Assembly (NCBI GenBank): GCA_934122395.1
Contig: CAKOWQ010000002.1
Span: forward strand, 216,501 to 280,500
Source: an uncultured Bacilli bacterium
GTDB taxonomy: Bacteria > Bacillota_I > Bacilli_A > RF39 > UBA660
Length of the DNA: 64,000 bases
Direction of reading: 5' to 3'
Shown here: one piece after another, positions 25,441 to 34,459 of the stretch
Position numbering within the stretch: position 1 is the first letter of the stretch
How the letters are laid out: each line of letters begins with the position of its first letter
The notes under the pieces: generated by a model
The model's input: the letters and a program-made list of their open reading frames with translations, nothing else
What the model was told of the DNA's origin: nothing
Databases searched by the model: none
Position numbers and translations under genes: made by a program

Positions 25441-26466
25441 ATGGAAAATAAAAAAGGATTTAAAAAAAATGCAATATTACTTACTTTGATCTTAGTAATA
25501 GTTTTATATTTCTCTTTAAAAGATAATTTTAATAGTATTATTGACGTTTTATTAAAAGCAGATCTAAGATGGCTATTTTTCGCCATTGTATTTATATTTG
25601 TTTATTGGATATTACGAGCTGCTTGTTTATTTATGATTGCTAAAAAGTATTCCAAGCATTTAAAGTTTATTCATATATTTCAGTTAACACTTATTACACA
25701 GTTTTTTAATGGAGTAACGCCATTTTCAAGTGGTGGTCAACCAATGGAAGTGTACTACTTATCAAAAGCAGGAATTAAAGCTTCAAAAGGTACCAATATT
25801 ATTTTACAAGAATTTATTTTATACCAAATGGCTTTAATTGTTCATGGAGTTCTAGCTATTTCTTTAAATTATCATTTTCACTTTTTTAAAGCTGTTCCTA
25901 TTTTAAGAGAACTAACTTTAATAGGATTTATAATTAATACTTTGGTTGGAGTAGGATTGTTGTTTATTTCTTTTTCAACTAAATTTAATAATAAAGTTAT
26001 GAAACTATTAGTGAAGTTGTGCTATAAATTTAAAATAGTAAAAGATAAAGAAAAAACTATAGAAAAATGGTCTACTAGATTGGAAGAATTCCATGAAAGC
26101 GCTGATCTTTTAAAAAACGAGAAAATACTATTTGTAAAAGGATTTATTTATAACTTTTTATCTTTAGTATGTTATTATATAATTCCACTATTTGTAATAT
26201 ATGCTATGGGTAATTTTAATATAAATGCAATTGAAACAATAACGGCTTCAGCTTATGTTTTAATTATTGGAGCTTTTGTACCAATTCCCGGTGGAAGTGG
26301 AGGAATTGAGTATGGATATATGCAGTTTTTTGGAAATTTTGTTGGAGGGTCAATCCTATCTGCAAGTATGTTAGCTTGGCGTTTTGTTACATATTATTTG
26401 GGAATGATTATAGGAGCCATTACACTTAATTTCTTTAAAGGAGTAAAAGGAGATGTAAAAGAATGA
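25441..26466 (+). CDS. YbhN/AglD-type flippase-like membrane protein
   Basis: A 341-residue multipass protein of the lysylphosphatidylglycerol synthase transmembrane-region/UPF0104 family, with about eight membrane helices. Family motifs are QFFNGVTPFSSGGQPMEVYYLSKAGI near residue 90 and FVPIPGGSGGIEYGYMQFF near residue 280. Such proteins are linked to export or flipping of lipids. The ribosome site is weak (AGGTAACT). The TGA overlaps the ATG of the glycosyltransferase in ATGA, so the two are translationally coupled and probably work on the same glycolipid. Confidence 0.87.
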   Translation: MENKKGFKKNAILLTLILVIVLYFSLKDNFNSIIDVLLKADLRWLFFAIVFIFVYWILRAACLFMIAKKYSKHLKFIHIFQLTLITQFFNGVTPFSSGGQPMEVYYLSKAGIKASKGTNIILQEFILYQMALIVHGVLAISLNYHFHFFKAVPILRELTLIGFIINTLVGVGLLFISFSTKFNNKVMKLLVKLCYKFKIVKDKEKTIEKWSTRLEEFHESADLLKNEKILFVKGFIYNFLSLVCYYIIPLFVIYAMGNFNINAIETITASAYVLIIGAFVPIPGGSGGIEYGYMQFFGNFVGGSILSASMLAWRFVTYYLGMIIGAITLNFFKGVKGDVKE

Positions 26467-27683
26467 GAATAGGATTATTTACTGATACCTATCCTCCATA
26501 TATTAATGGAGTATCTACTAGTGTTTGTATGTTAAAACATGCTTTAGAAAAGAAAGGACACCAAGTTTTTGTTGTTACTGTTAACAACGATTCTTTAAAA
26601 TACAGTATAGAAGATGATAATACGGTAATAAGAATTCCTGGTATTCCTGTTGGAATTTATGATTATCGCTTGACGGGAGTTTATCCATTAAGAGCTATTA
26701 ATATCATAAAGAAATGGAAACTAGATGTAATACATTCACATACTGAATTTGGTATTGGTACATTTGCAAGAATTATTGCAAAACAGTTAGATATTCCATT
26801 AGTTCATACTTATCATACTATGTATGAAGATTATGTACATTATATAACTCATGGATATTTCAATAAATCTAGTAAAAAAATTGTGGAGTACTTAACTTTG
26901 TTTTATTGCGATAAAACGGCTAATGAATTGATTGTACCTACTAAAAAGACATATGATTTATTTAAAGAAAAATATGAAGTTGATAAAAATATACATATAA
27001 TTCCTACAGGGATAGAAATAGAACGTTTTTATAAAGAAAATGTAGATCACAAAAAGGTTACAGCACTGAAAAAACAATTAATGTTATTAAAGGATGATTT
27101 TGTTATTGTGTTTGTTGGTAGAATTGCCGAAGAGAAAAATATCGTGTTCCTAATAGAAGCCCAAAAAGAGATAACTAAAAAATATGACAATATTAAGTTA
27201 ATAATTATTGGGGATGGACCTGATAGCGATAAATATAAAGCATTAAGTAAAAAATTAAAGGTTGATAACAGTATTATTTTTACTGGAAAAGTACCTTGGG
27301 AAGAAGTTCCATGTTATTATCAATTAGCTGATGTTTTTGCTACCGCTTCTACTACTGAAACTCAAGGATTAACAGTTATTGAAGCTATGGCAGGTGGCGT
27401 TGCTCCTTTATGCATTGACGATGAAAGTTTTAGAAATGTTGTAATAGACGATTTAAATGGTAGAATATTTAAAAATAAAAAGGAATATATAAAAGATGTT
27501 TTTGATTTATATAATGATTCTTCAAAATTGGAAAGTTTATCTAAACAGGCTAGATTAAATGCTGAACGCCATAGTTCTAAGTATTATGCTGAAGGAGTTT
27601 TAGATGTTTATGAACATGCTATAGGCAATAGCAAAAACAAAAAAGGACTATTAAGTTTTTTTGCTAAATTTAGGAGAAAATAA
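26463..27683 (+). CDS. GT4 glycosyltransferase, probable diacylglycerol glucosyltransferase
   Basis: A 406-residue retaining GT4 enzyme that probably adds a hexose to diacylglycerol to make a membrane glycolipid (lipoteichoic acid anchor type). Motifs are the N-terminal FTDTYPPYINGVSTSV, HSHTEFGIGTFARIIAK, VHTYHTMYEDYVHY, the UDP-sugar domain FVGRIAEEKNI, IIGDGPDS, and FATASTTETQGLTVIEAMAGGVAPL with the family's E-x7-E pattern. The C terminus is basic (KNKKGLLSFFAKFRRK), typical of monotopic membrane association. Substrate and sugar are inferred from family resemblance. Confidence 0.87.
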   Translation: MRIGLFTDTYPPYINGVSTSVCMLKHALEKKGHQVFVVTVNNDSLKYSIEDDNTVIRIPGIPVGIYDYRLTGVYPLRAINIIKKWKLDVIHSHTEFGIGTFARIIAKQLDIPLVHTYHTMYEDYVHYITHGYFNKSSKKIVEYLTLFYCDKTANELIVPTKKTYDLFKEKYEVDKNIHIIPTGIEIERFYKENVDHKKVTALKKQLMLLKDDFVIVFVGRIAEEKNIVFLIEAQKEITKKYDNIKLIIIGDGPDSDKYKALSKKLKVDNSIIFTGKVPWEEVPCYYQLADVFATASTTETQGLTVIEAMAGGVAPLCIDDESFRNVVIDDLNGRIFKNKKEYIKDVFDLYNDSSKLESLSKQARLNAERHSSKYYAEGVLDVYEHAIGNSKNKKGLLSFFAKFRRK

Positions 27684-27684
27684 G

Positions 27685-28398
27685 ATGAAATTAATTGTTG
27701 GAAATCAAAAGAATTATTTGACTTTTGAAAAAGCTCAAGAATTTGTGAAAAATTTTAAAGATGTTAGTAATAAAAATATCGTTATATGTCCTAGTTACAT
27801 ATATTTAGATATGTTTAAAAAATTGAATATCCAGATTGGAGCACAAAACGTTTCAAAGTATGAAGAAAATATAGTTACTGGTGATATATCTATTGCACAA
27901 TTGAAAAGTATGAATATTAATATATCAATAGTTGGACATAGTGAGAGAAGACAATTATTGAATGAAACTATATCTGATACTAATAAAAAAGTAAAAGAAT
28001 TATTATCTAATAATATGGTTCCTATTTTATGTGTTGGTGAAACAATGGAAGAAAAAAATGCTGAAAAAACAAAAGATGTAATTTTTTCTTCTTTAAAAGG
28101 AGCCTTTAAAGATATTGATAAAACTTTGGTAAAAAATGTAATCGTAGCTTATGAACCAATTTGGTCTATTGGTACTGGAAATATTCCTAGTTCTTCAGAA
28201 ATAGATGAAATAATGAAAAGTATAAAAGAGTTTTTGTCTATTAATTATTCTACTAATAATTTAGTTCTATATGGTGGAAGTGTTAATTCAAATAACATTG
28301 ATATATTAAATGAAATTAATAGTATTGATGGTTATTTAATTGGTGGGGCTAGTACTAAAATGGAAGAGTTTACAAAAATTATAGATAGGTGTAATTAA
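27685..28398 (+). CDS. tpiA: Triosephosphate isomerase
   Basis: Interconverts dihydroxyacetone phosphate and glyceraldehyde 3-phosphate. The 237-residue barrel keeps the catalytic residues: Asn and Lys in VGNQKNY (usual form GNWKMN), His in SIVGHSERRQ, Glu in VAYEPIWSIGTG (loop 6), and the phosphate-binding YGGSVNSNN and LIGGAST. It is shorter and more divergent than the 250-residue norm, with replacements in the first motif. AGGAG lies at the end of the previous gene, one base from its stop, so it ends the pgk operon. Confidence 0.93.
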   Translation: MKLIVGNQKNYLTFEKAQEFVKNFKDVSNKNIVICPSYIYLDMFKKLNIQIGAQNVSKYEENIVTGDISIAQLKSMNINISIVGHSERRQLLNETISDTNKKVKELLSNNMVPILCVGETMEEKNAEKTKDVIFSSLKGAFKDIDKTLVKNVIVAYEPIWSIGTGNIPSSSEIDEIMKSIKEFLSINYSTNNLVLYGGSVNSNNIDILNEINSIDGYLIGGASTKMEEFTKIIDRCN

Positions 28399-28414
28399 TA
28401 CATCTATTTTTTTA
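28385..28414 (+). terminator. Terminator after tpiA
   Basis: ATAGGTGTA/TACATCTAT stem (one G-T pair) with loop ATTAA then seven T; overlaps the stop codon. Confidence 0.82.
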
Positions 28415-28422
28415 TTACAAAT

Positions 28423-28429
28423 TTCGACA
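28423..28429 (-). promoter_or_regulatory. Candidate Spo0A (0A) box upstream of spo0A
   Basis: TTCGACA on the plus strand is TGTCGAA on the minus strand, an exact match to the 0A box TGNCGAA. It lies about 55 bases upstream of a TATAAT at 28483-28488 and about 95 before the spo0A start, a position consistent with autoregulation. Confidence 0.55.
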
Positions 28430-28520
28430 AAACTTTACAAAAGAAGCCAAAGTTTTCTCTATAAAAAGATAGAAATATGTTGTATAATTATACTTGCATG
28501 AAGTAAGAAAGGATAGAATA

Positions 28521-29294
28521 ATGAAAAACATTAAAGTGCTTATGATTGACGATAATTTGGAGTTAATCAAAATGGTTAAGGAGTATTTTAGTGATCATGC
28601 TAGTATTGATATATCTTTAGAAGCCCATGATGGTATTGAGGGTATGAAGTTAATTAAAGAACGTCAAAGTGATTACGATGTAGTAATTTTAGACTTGATA
28701 ATGCCTAAAAAGGATGGATTGTCTGTATTGCAGGAAATGAAAGATTCTAACATTGATAAGAATGTTATTGTATTAACTTCTTATAATGCAAGTGATATGA
28801 TAAGAAAAGTATCAGAATTGGGAATAAAGTATTTTATACTAAAACCTTTTGAGCTTAGTGACTTAGAAAAAAGAGTAATAGAATGTGTTAATACTGATAA
28901 TTATGGTAGTAAATCAATTGATGTACACTATAACAATTTACAAATATCTATTACTAAGGTATTACATGAATTAGGAATTCCTTCTCATATTAAAGGTTAT
29001 CAATATATACGTGAGGGAATATCTATTTTATATGAAAAACCTGAAGTTATAGGTGCTATAACTAAAGAATTGTATCCTGATATAGCTAGTAAGTATGAAA
29101 CAACTGTATCTAGGGTAGAAAGAGCAATTCGTCATGCCATCGAGGTTAGTTGGAATAGAGGAAACTGGGATTTGATGGAAGAAATATTTGGTCATAGTGT
29201 TGATATAGATAAAGCTAAACCAACCAACTCGGAATTTATAGTAACTGTCGCGGATAAATTGAGGTTGGAATTTAGAAATGCTGTTACGATGTAG
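28521..29294 (+). CDS. spo0A: Spo0A, stationary-phase/sporulation response regulator
   Basis: A 257-residue response regulator. The receiver has the acid pair Asp10/Asp11, phosphorylation site Asp58 (VVILDLIMPKKDG), Thr86 and Lys108 (FILKPF). The C-terminal DNA-binding domain matches Spo0A: ITKVLHELGIPSHIKGYQYIREGI, ITKELYPDIASKYETTVSRVERAIRHAIEVSWNRGN, and NSEFIVTVADKLRLE. I took the ATG after AAAGGATAG; the longer frame starts in promoter sequence. A 0A box lies upstream. No other sporulation gene is visible in this window except SigH and WhiA, so it may control sporulation or only stationary-phase genes. Confidence 0.95.
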   Translation: MKNIKVLMIDDNLELIKMVKEYFSDHASIDISLEAHDGIEGMKLIKERQSDYDVVILDLIMPKKDGLSVLQEMKDSNIDKNVIVLTSYNASDMIRKVSELGIKYFILKPFELSDLEKRVIECVNTDNYGSKSIDVHYNNLQISITKVLHELGIPSHIKGYQYIREGISILYEKPEVIGAITKELYPDIASKYETTVSRVERAIRHAIEVSWNRGNWDLMEEIFGHSVDIDKAKPTNSEFIVTVADKLRLEFRNAVTM

Positions 29295-29299
29295 ATTAG

Positions 29300-29327
29300 T
29301 AGTTGTCGAAAGACGACTATTTTTTTA
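29300..29327 (+). terminator. Terminator after spo0A
   Basis: TAGTTGTC/GACGACTA stem (one G-T pair) with a GAAA tetraloop and seven or more T. Confidence 0.88.
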
Positions 29328-29409
29328 TTAACCATTTTACATTGGGTTGACTCTTTTTTTAAATAGTAATATAATTAAATTATATATAATTGCGATGGGA
29401 GGTCATTTT

Positions 29410-30684
29410 ATGGAACGAAAAATAAATGCTTATCTTAAACGTTGGAAAAAAGACTTGACTAGGAAACCGTTAATGATTTATGGAAATAAACAAGTTGGAA
29501 AAACCTATACAGCACTAGAATTCGGTGAAACAGAATATAAAAATATTGTTTATTTCAACTGTGAAAATAATTTAGAACTATTAAGTTTACTTAGAAAAGA
29601 AAAAACTATAGATAGAATTATCTCAAAATTATCTTTATTATCAAGCGAAACAATTTTTCCTAGCGAAACTTTAATTATATTTGACAATATAGATGATGTT
29701 GATATGGTTAATGGATTGCGTGTTTTTGGTAAATTTGATAATAATTATCATATTATTATGATTACATCATTGAAGGAAAATTTAAATAAATTTAAGGGTG
29801 AGGAATTTCATTTCAAATCAATGTATCCAATGGATTTTGAAGAATATTTACTAGCTAGTGGTAACACGCAATTAATTGAATTTATAAAAACATCTTTTAA
29901 AAATAACACTCCTATGCCATTTCATACAGTTGCTATGGAATATTTTGATGATTTTATTATGACGGGTGGTATGCCAGAAGCAGTAGATGTAATGCTTAAG
30001 AAAAAAAATAGATTGTTCACAATGCCTGTTTATAATAAAATTTTAGATAGCTATCGCAAGGAAATAGGTATGTTAGATAATTTAATTGATATTACTAGGT
30101 GCAATGAAGTTTTAGATAGTATTCCGTTTCAACTTCAAAAACAAAACCGCAAATTTCAATATGGCCTTATTAAATTAGGAAGTAGATCTAAAGATTATGA
30201 CAAGTCTATTTCGTTTTTACATAATAATAATTTAGCATATAAGTGTTATAAGATAAGCGATGTTAAATCGCCACTTAGTAGTTGCAAAGATCCTGAGAGT
30301 TTCAAATTATATATGAATGATACCGGAGTTTTGTTTTATCAGATGCATTTGAATCAAAATAAGTTCTTGAATAACTACGATATGAAGAATATTGTTTATG
30401 AGAACTGTATAGCAATTAATTTACTTAATGCTGGCTATGGATTGTATTATTATCAGTCTGAAGGAAAAGCTGAGATAAGTTTTGTTATTCAAACAAGAGC
30501 AGGAAGAATAATACCCATTGAACTTGTAAATAAAAACGTTTCTAAATCAAAAGCTCTTACTTTATTTATGAATAAATTTAATATTAAAGATGCGATAAGA
30601 ATTACTGAAGACAATTTTAGTGTAAAAAAAGGTGTCAGATATGTACCTATTTATGCATTATTTTGCTTATCTGATACAATTTAA
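29410..30684 (+). CDS. Divergent AAA-type ATPase with DUF4143-like C-terminal domain
   Basis: A 424-residue protein with the layout of the ATPase/DUF4143 family. Walker A is intact (MIYGNKQVGKTYTALEFG), but Walker B reads LIIFDNIDDV, where relatives have LDEIQ, so the catalytic acid is replaced. MTGGMPEAVDVML is the family's conserved sensor region. The C-terminal part (YYYQSEGKAEISFVIQTRAGRIIPIELVNK) corresponds to the nuclease-like fold of relatives (EIDF, then IPIEVK), but the Asp is now Ser and the Lys is displaced. I read it as probably catalytically weakened. Biological role unknown. ATG chosen from GGGAGG. It precedes gpmI by nine bases. Confidence 0.78.
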   Translation: MERKINAYLKRWKKDLTRKPLMIYGNKQVGKTYTALEFGETEYKNIVYFNCENNLELLSLLRKEKTIDRIISKLSLLSSETIFPSETLIIFDNIDDVDMVNGLRVFGKFDNNYHIIMITSLKENLNKFKGEEFHFKSMYPMDFEEYLLASGNTQLIEFIKTSFKNNTPMPFHTVAMEYFDDFIMTGGMPEAVDVMLKKKNRLFTMPVYNKILDSYRKEIGMLDNLIDITRCNEVLDSIPFQLQKQNRKFQYGLIKLGSRSKDYDKSISFLHNNNLAYKCYKISDVKSPLSSCKDPESFKLYMNDTGVLFYQMHLNQNKFLNNYDMKNIVYENCIAINLLNAGYGLYYYQSEGKAEISFVIQTRAGRIIPIELVNKNVSKSKALTLFMNKFNIKDAIRITEDNFSVKKGVRYVPIYALFCLSDTI

Positions 30685-30693
30685 GGAGGAAGT

Positions 30694-32208
30694 ATGAATA
30701 AACCAGTTATATTGACAATTTTAGATGGATTTGGATTAAAGGATGAAGAATATGGAAATGCAATCCGTCATGCTAAAATTCCAAACTTTACTTATTTGTG
30801 GAATAATTATCCACATTCTAAATTAGTGGCAAGTGGAGAAAAGGTTGGATTACCTCATGGGCAGATGGGAAATAGTGAAGTAGGACATATGAATATAGGT
30901 GCAGGTAGGCTTGTTTACCAACCACTTGAGCTAATTAACAGTAAGATTAAAGATAAAACATATGAAAATAATGAAGAAATTTTAAAACTTTTTGAGCATG
31001 TCAAAAAGAATAATTCAACACTTCACTTATTAGGACTTCTTAGTGATGGTGGTGTTCATTCTCATATTAATCATTTATTTGCGTTAATGGATTTGTGCAA
31101 AAAAGAGAAAATTGATAAAGTTTATTATCATGTTTTCTTAGATGGAAGAGATACTTTGCCAGATAGTGCAATGAAGTATTTAAAAGAATTAAATGATAAA
31201 ATTAATGAAATTAATCTTGGTAGTATTGCTACTATAACAGGTAGATTTTACGCAATGGATCGTGATAATAGATGGGATAGAATAGAACTTGCTTATAATA
31301 ACATTGTAAAAGGAACAGGAACAAAGTATGATAACTTTGAAGATGCTATTAATGATAGTTATGATGCTGGAGTTTATGATGAATTTGTTAAACCAATTTT
31401 GTTAGATGAAAATGGTTTAATTAAAGAAAATGATGGCTTATTAGTATTTAATTATCGACCAGATAGATTAAGAGAAATTTTTAGTGCTTTGACAAATCCT
31501 AATTTTGCTGGATTTCAAAGAGAATTCATTAATAACCTACGTTTAGTAACTATGATGCCAGTTAGTGATGAAGTTATATGTACTAATGCATTTAAATTAG
31601 ATGATTTATCAAATACTTTTGGTGAATATATTAGTGGGTTGGGTTATACTCAATTAAGAATTGCTGAAACTGAAAAATATGCACATGTTACTTATTTCTT
31701 TGATGGAGGAGTGGAAAAGGATTTAAAAGGATGTAAAAGAATTTTAATTCCTTCTCCTAAAGTAGCAACTTATGATATGCAACCAGAAATGAGTGCTAAG
31801 GAAATAACTGATACATTATTAGAGGAAATAGATAAATTTGATGTAGTGATATTAAATTTTGCTAATTGTGATATGGTAGGACATACAGGAGTGTTTGATG
31901 CAGCAGTTAAAGCTGTTGAGACCGTTGATTTTAACTTAGGTAGAATATATAAAAAAGTAAAAGAACTAGGCGGTACCCTATTAGTAACTGCTGATCATGG
32001 AAATTGTGAAGAAATGTTAGACAAAGATGGCAACAAATTAACAGCACATACAACTAATTTAGTTCCGTTTATCATTTGTGATAATGAATACACTGTAAAG
32101 GATGGTAAGTTAGGCGATATAGCTCCTACAATGCTTACTATTATGAAAGAGAAAATACCAGAAGAAATGACTGGAAATATTTTAATAGAAATAACTAAAA
32201 AACTATAA
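30694..32208 (+). CDS. gpmI: 2,3-bisphosphoglycerate-independent phosphoglycerate mutase
   Basis: Manganese-dependent alkaline-phosphatase-fold mutase interconverting 3- and 2-phosphoglycerate, 504 residues. The N terminus ILTILDGFGLKDEEYGNA has the first metal Asp; the phosphoserine site is in QMGNSEVGHMNIGAGR; HVFLDGRDTLPDSA, TGRFYAMDRDNRWDR, NYRPDRLREI, NFANCDMVGHTG and TADHGNCEEM supply the other metal and substrate residues. GGAGGAAGT precedes the ATG. A terminator overlaps its end. Confidence 0.97.
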   Translation: MNKPVILTILDGFGLKDEEYGNAIRHAKIPNFTYLWNNYPHSKLVASGEKVGLPHGQMGNSEVGHMNIGAGRLVYQPLELINSKIKDKTYENNEEILKLFEHVKKNNSTLHLLGLLSDGGVHSHINHLFALMDLCKKEKIDKVYYHVFLDGRDTLPDSAMKYLKELNDKINEINLGSIATITGRFYAMDRDNRWDRIELAYNNIVKGTGTKYDNFEDAINDSYDAGVYDEFVKPILLDENGLIKENDGLLVFNYRPDRLREIFSALTNPNFAGFQREFINNLRLVTMMPVSDEVICTNAFKLDDLSNTFGEYISGLGYTQLRIAETEKYAHVTYFFDGGVEKDLKGCKRILIPSPKVATYDMQPEMSAKEITDTLLEEIDKFDVVILNFANCDMVGHTGVFDAAVKAVETVDFNLGRIYKKVKELGGTLLVTADHGNCEEMLDKDGNKLTAHTTNLVPFIICDNEYTVKDGKLGDIAPTMLTIMKEKIPEEMTGNILIEITKKL

Positions 32209-32227
32209 AATAAATATAGTTTTTTTA
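32199..32227 (+). terminator. Terminator after gpmI
   Basis: AAAACTATA/TATAGTTTT stem with a seven-base A-rich loop and a T run; overlaps the stop codon. Confidence 0.85.
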
Positions 32228-32273
32228 TTGATGTATACGAAAGTTTGTTCTATAATTGGTTATAGGTGATATT

Positions 32274-33476
32274 ATGAATAATAAACGAATTATTTTTCAT
32301 ATAGATGTTAACAATGCTTTTTTGTCATGGACTGCTGTTAAACTTTTATCTGAAGGATATTCTACTGATATTCGAACAATACCTTCAGTTATTGGTGGAG
32401 ATGAATCCAAGCGACATGGTATAGTTTTAGCAAAGTCACCTATAGCAAAAAAATATGGAATAAAGACAGCTGAAACTTTATATAGTGCTAGAAAAAAATG
32501 TAGAACTCTTCAAATATTTGAACCTGATTATAGTTATTATAAAAGCTGCTCAAAAAAATTATTTAAGTATTTAGAAAAATATTCTCCAGATATGGAACAA
32601 ATATCAGTGGATGAATGCTTTTTAGATATGAGCAATACCAATTATTTATATAATAATTTAGTTGATTTAGCTTATAAAATTAAAAATGAAATAAGAGATA
32701 AATTTGGTTTTACGGTTAATATCGGTGTAGCAAACAGCAAAGTTTGTGCTAAAATGGCATCTGATTTTGAGAAACCGGATAAGGTACATACGTTATTTGA
32801 GTATGAAGTAAAAGATAAAATGTGGCCTCTAAAAGTAGGGGAATTATATATGGTAGGTAAAAAGTCTAGTGAAAAGTTAGAATTATTGGGAATAAAAACG
32901 ATCGGAGAATTAGCAAATGCTAATATAGATTTTCTAAAAAAGCATTTTAAAAGTTTGGCTACTATGATGTGGGAATATGCTAACGGGATAGATAACTCTA
33001 AAGTGATTAATGAATATGAAGGAAGTAAATGTATAAGTGTTTCTGAAACTTTTGAAGTCGATGTAGATAATGTTAAACGATTGAAAGATACTTTGTTAAA
33101 ACAGACAGAAAAAGTATCAAAACAGTTAAGAAAGCAAGGAGTTTATGCATCTACTATAGCAATTACAATACGTACTTATGATTTTAAAAATTTTTCCAAA
33201 CAGGTTAAATTAAACAATCCAACTGATATTACTAGTGAAATATATAATCATATTATTGCTTTATTCGAATCTTTTTGGGATGGCACTAAAATAAGAAATT
33301 TAGGAGTCAGGTTAAGTAATTTTACTTCTAGTTGTGATAGACAGTTGTCGCTTTTTGAATCATATAATGAAAAAGATCATAAGTTTCAAAAAACAATTGA
33401 TAATATTAATGATAGATTTGGTAATAATGTAATTATGCCAGCTAGTTTATTTAAAAAAGAAGATAAAGATAACTAA
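32274..33476 (+). CDS. Y-family (DinB/UmuC-type) translesion DNA polymerase
   Basis: Error-prone polymerase that copies past damaged bases. The 400-residue product starts at the ATG after AGGTGATATT. Catalytic acids are in FHIDVNNAFLSW and in ISVDECFLDMS; the fingers and thumb include LAKSPIAKKYGIKTAETLY, NIGVANSKVCAKMASDFEKPDKVHTL and an HhH-like LYMVGKKSSEKLELLGIKTIGEL. The C terminus carries DRQLSLF, a good match to the beta-clamp binding pentapeptide. It could be called Pol IV; UmuC-like members of Firmicutes are close, so I give no symbol. Confidence 0.92.
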   Translation: MNNKRIIFHIDVNNAFLSWTAVKLLSEGYSTDIRTIPSVIGGDESKRHGIVLAKSPIAKKYGIKTAETLYSARKKCRTLQIFEPDYSYYKSCSKKLFKYLEKYSPDMEQISVDECFLDMSNTNYLYNNLVDLAYKIKNEIRDKFGFTVNIGVANSKVCAKMASDFEKPDKVHTLFEYEVKDKMWPLKVGELYMVGKKSSEKLELLGIKTIGELANANIDFLKKHFKSLATMMWEYANGIDNSKVINEYEGSKCISVSETFEVDVDNVKRLKDTLLKQTEKVSKQLRKQGVYASTIAITIRTYDFKNFSKQVKLNNPTDITSEIYNHIIALFESFWDGTKIRNLGVRLSNFTSSCDRQLSLFESYNEKDHKFQKTIDNINDRFGNNVIMPASLFKKEDKDN

Positions 33477-33505
33477 TATGTTGTATACTAAGGATAGGTG
33501 ATGGT

Positions 33506-34450
33506 ATGAATATAACTAATGAAAATATAAATGATTTTCTTAATAAATATATATCTGATGTTGATAGCTTGAGCACCAAGTATAATTATTCTAACAATAT
33601 AAAGCATGTTTTATATTTGATAGTGCCAGCTTTTATTATTAAATATGGACTAAAAGAAGAAAGAAAAATATTAAAGTGTTTTGATGAAGTCCCAGTTTAT
33701 ATAAGTGGTATAGAAGATAAAAGATTTACTGCATATTTTAATAGGAGTCTTCATTTAAAAGAGGAAAATGGTATAAATAAGTATTTTTCTACAAAACAAA
33801 TAGTTATAAATAATTATGATAATATTGGCTTGGTTGAATTAATAGATAACTTAGTTCATGAATTTAATCATGCAGTTAATTCAATTGAAAACGAGATTAG
33901 ATGGGATGATAAACAAGTATCGTTACGTACTGGTTTAAGTCATATTAATTTTGATAAGTTTGATATTGATAAAGTCAATTCTAGGAGCAAGGATATAGTA
34001 CTTGAGGAAATAATTAATACTAAACAAACTGAAGATATTATCAATATTATTAATTCTTTCAATAATTATTCGATTACTAATCAGGAATTTGTTAATACTT
34101 TATATTCTTTGAAACATGATATAAAAGGTAGTGAATATAAATCGGATGCTTATTACTTCCAGTCTTATATTTGTAAAGAATTAATGAAAAATAAAACTTT
34201 TATTCCAACAATCGAAAACTTAAGGCTGAATGGTAATGTAGATGACATACAATCTTGGTTTGATAATATTACTGGAGTTAATAATAGTTATAGAAAACTA
34301 GTTACTTTATTAGATGAAATCCTAAGAGAAGATGCTAATCTTAGCAAAGTTAAGTTTTTTAAAAAGTATAGATTAAATAAAATTTTAGAGAAAAGTAGAG
34401 AAGTGTTGAATATAATTAGTATTTTTGAAAAAAATTGCATATATAAATAA
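33506..34450 (+). CDS. Putative zincin-like protein with HEXXH motif
   Basis: A 314-residue protein I cannot place in a named family. LVHEFNHAVNSIENEI near residue 120 contains HEFNH, an HEXXH zinc motif, and VLEEIINTKQTEDI about 45 residues later offers a Glu that could be the third ligand, as in gluzincins. No signal peptide or membrane helix is seen, so it should be cytoplasmic. The rest is polar and helical. AGGTGATGGT precedes the ATG. It converges on the radical SAM gene with nine bases between. Metalloprotease activity is inference from the motif alone. Confidence 0.65.
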   Translation: MNITNENINDFLNKYISDVDSLSTKYNYSNNIKHVLYLIVPAFIIKYGLKEERKILKCFDEVPVYISGIEDKRFTAYFNRSLHLKEENGINKYFSTKQIVINNYDNIGLVELIDNLVHEFNHAVNSIENEIRWDDKQVSLRTGLSHINFDKFDIDKVNSRSKDIVLEEIINTKQTEDIINIINSFNNYSITNQEFVNTLYSLKHDIKGSEYKSDAYYFQSYICKELMKNKTFIPTIENLRLNGNVDDIQSWFDNITGVNNSYRKLVTLLDEILREDANLSKVKFFKKYRLNKILEKSREVLNIISIFEKNCIYK

Positions 34451-34459
34451 AAAGGCAGG

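Noticed and set aside
29305..29311. A second TGTCGAA (0A box) just after spo0A
   Set aside because: It is part of the stem and tetraloop of the terminator, which explains it better.
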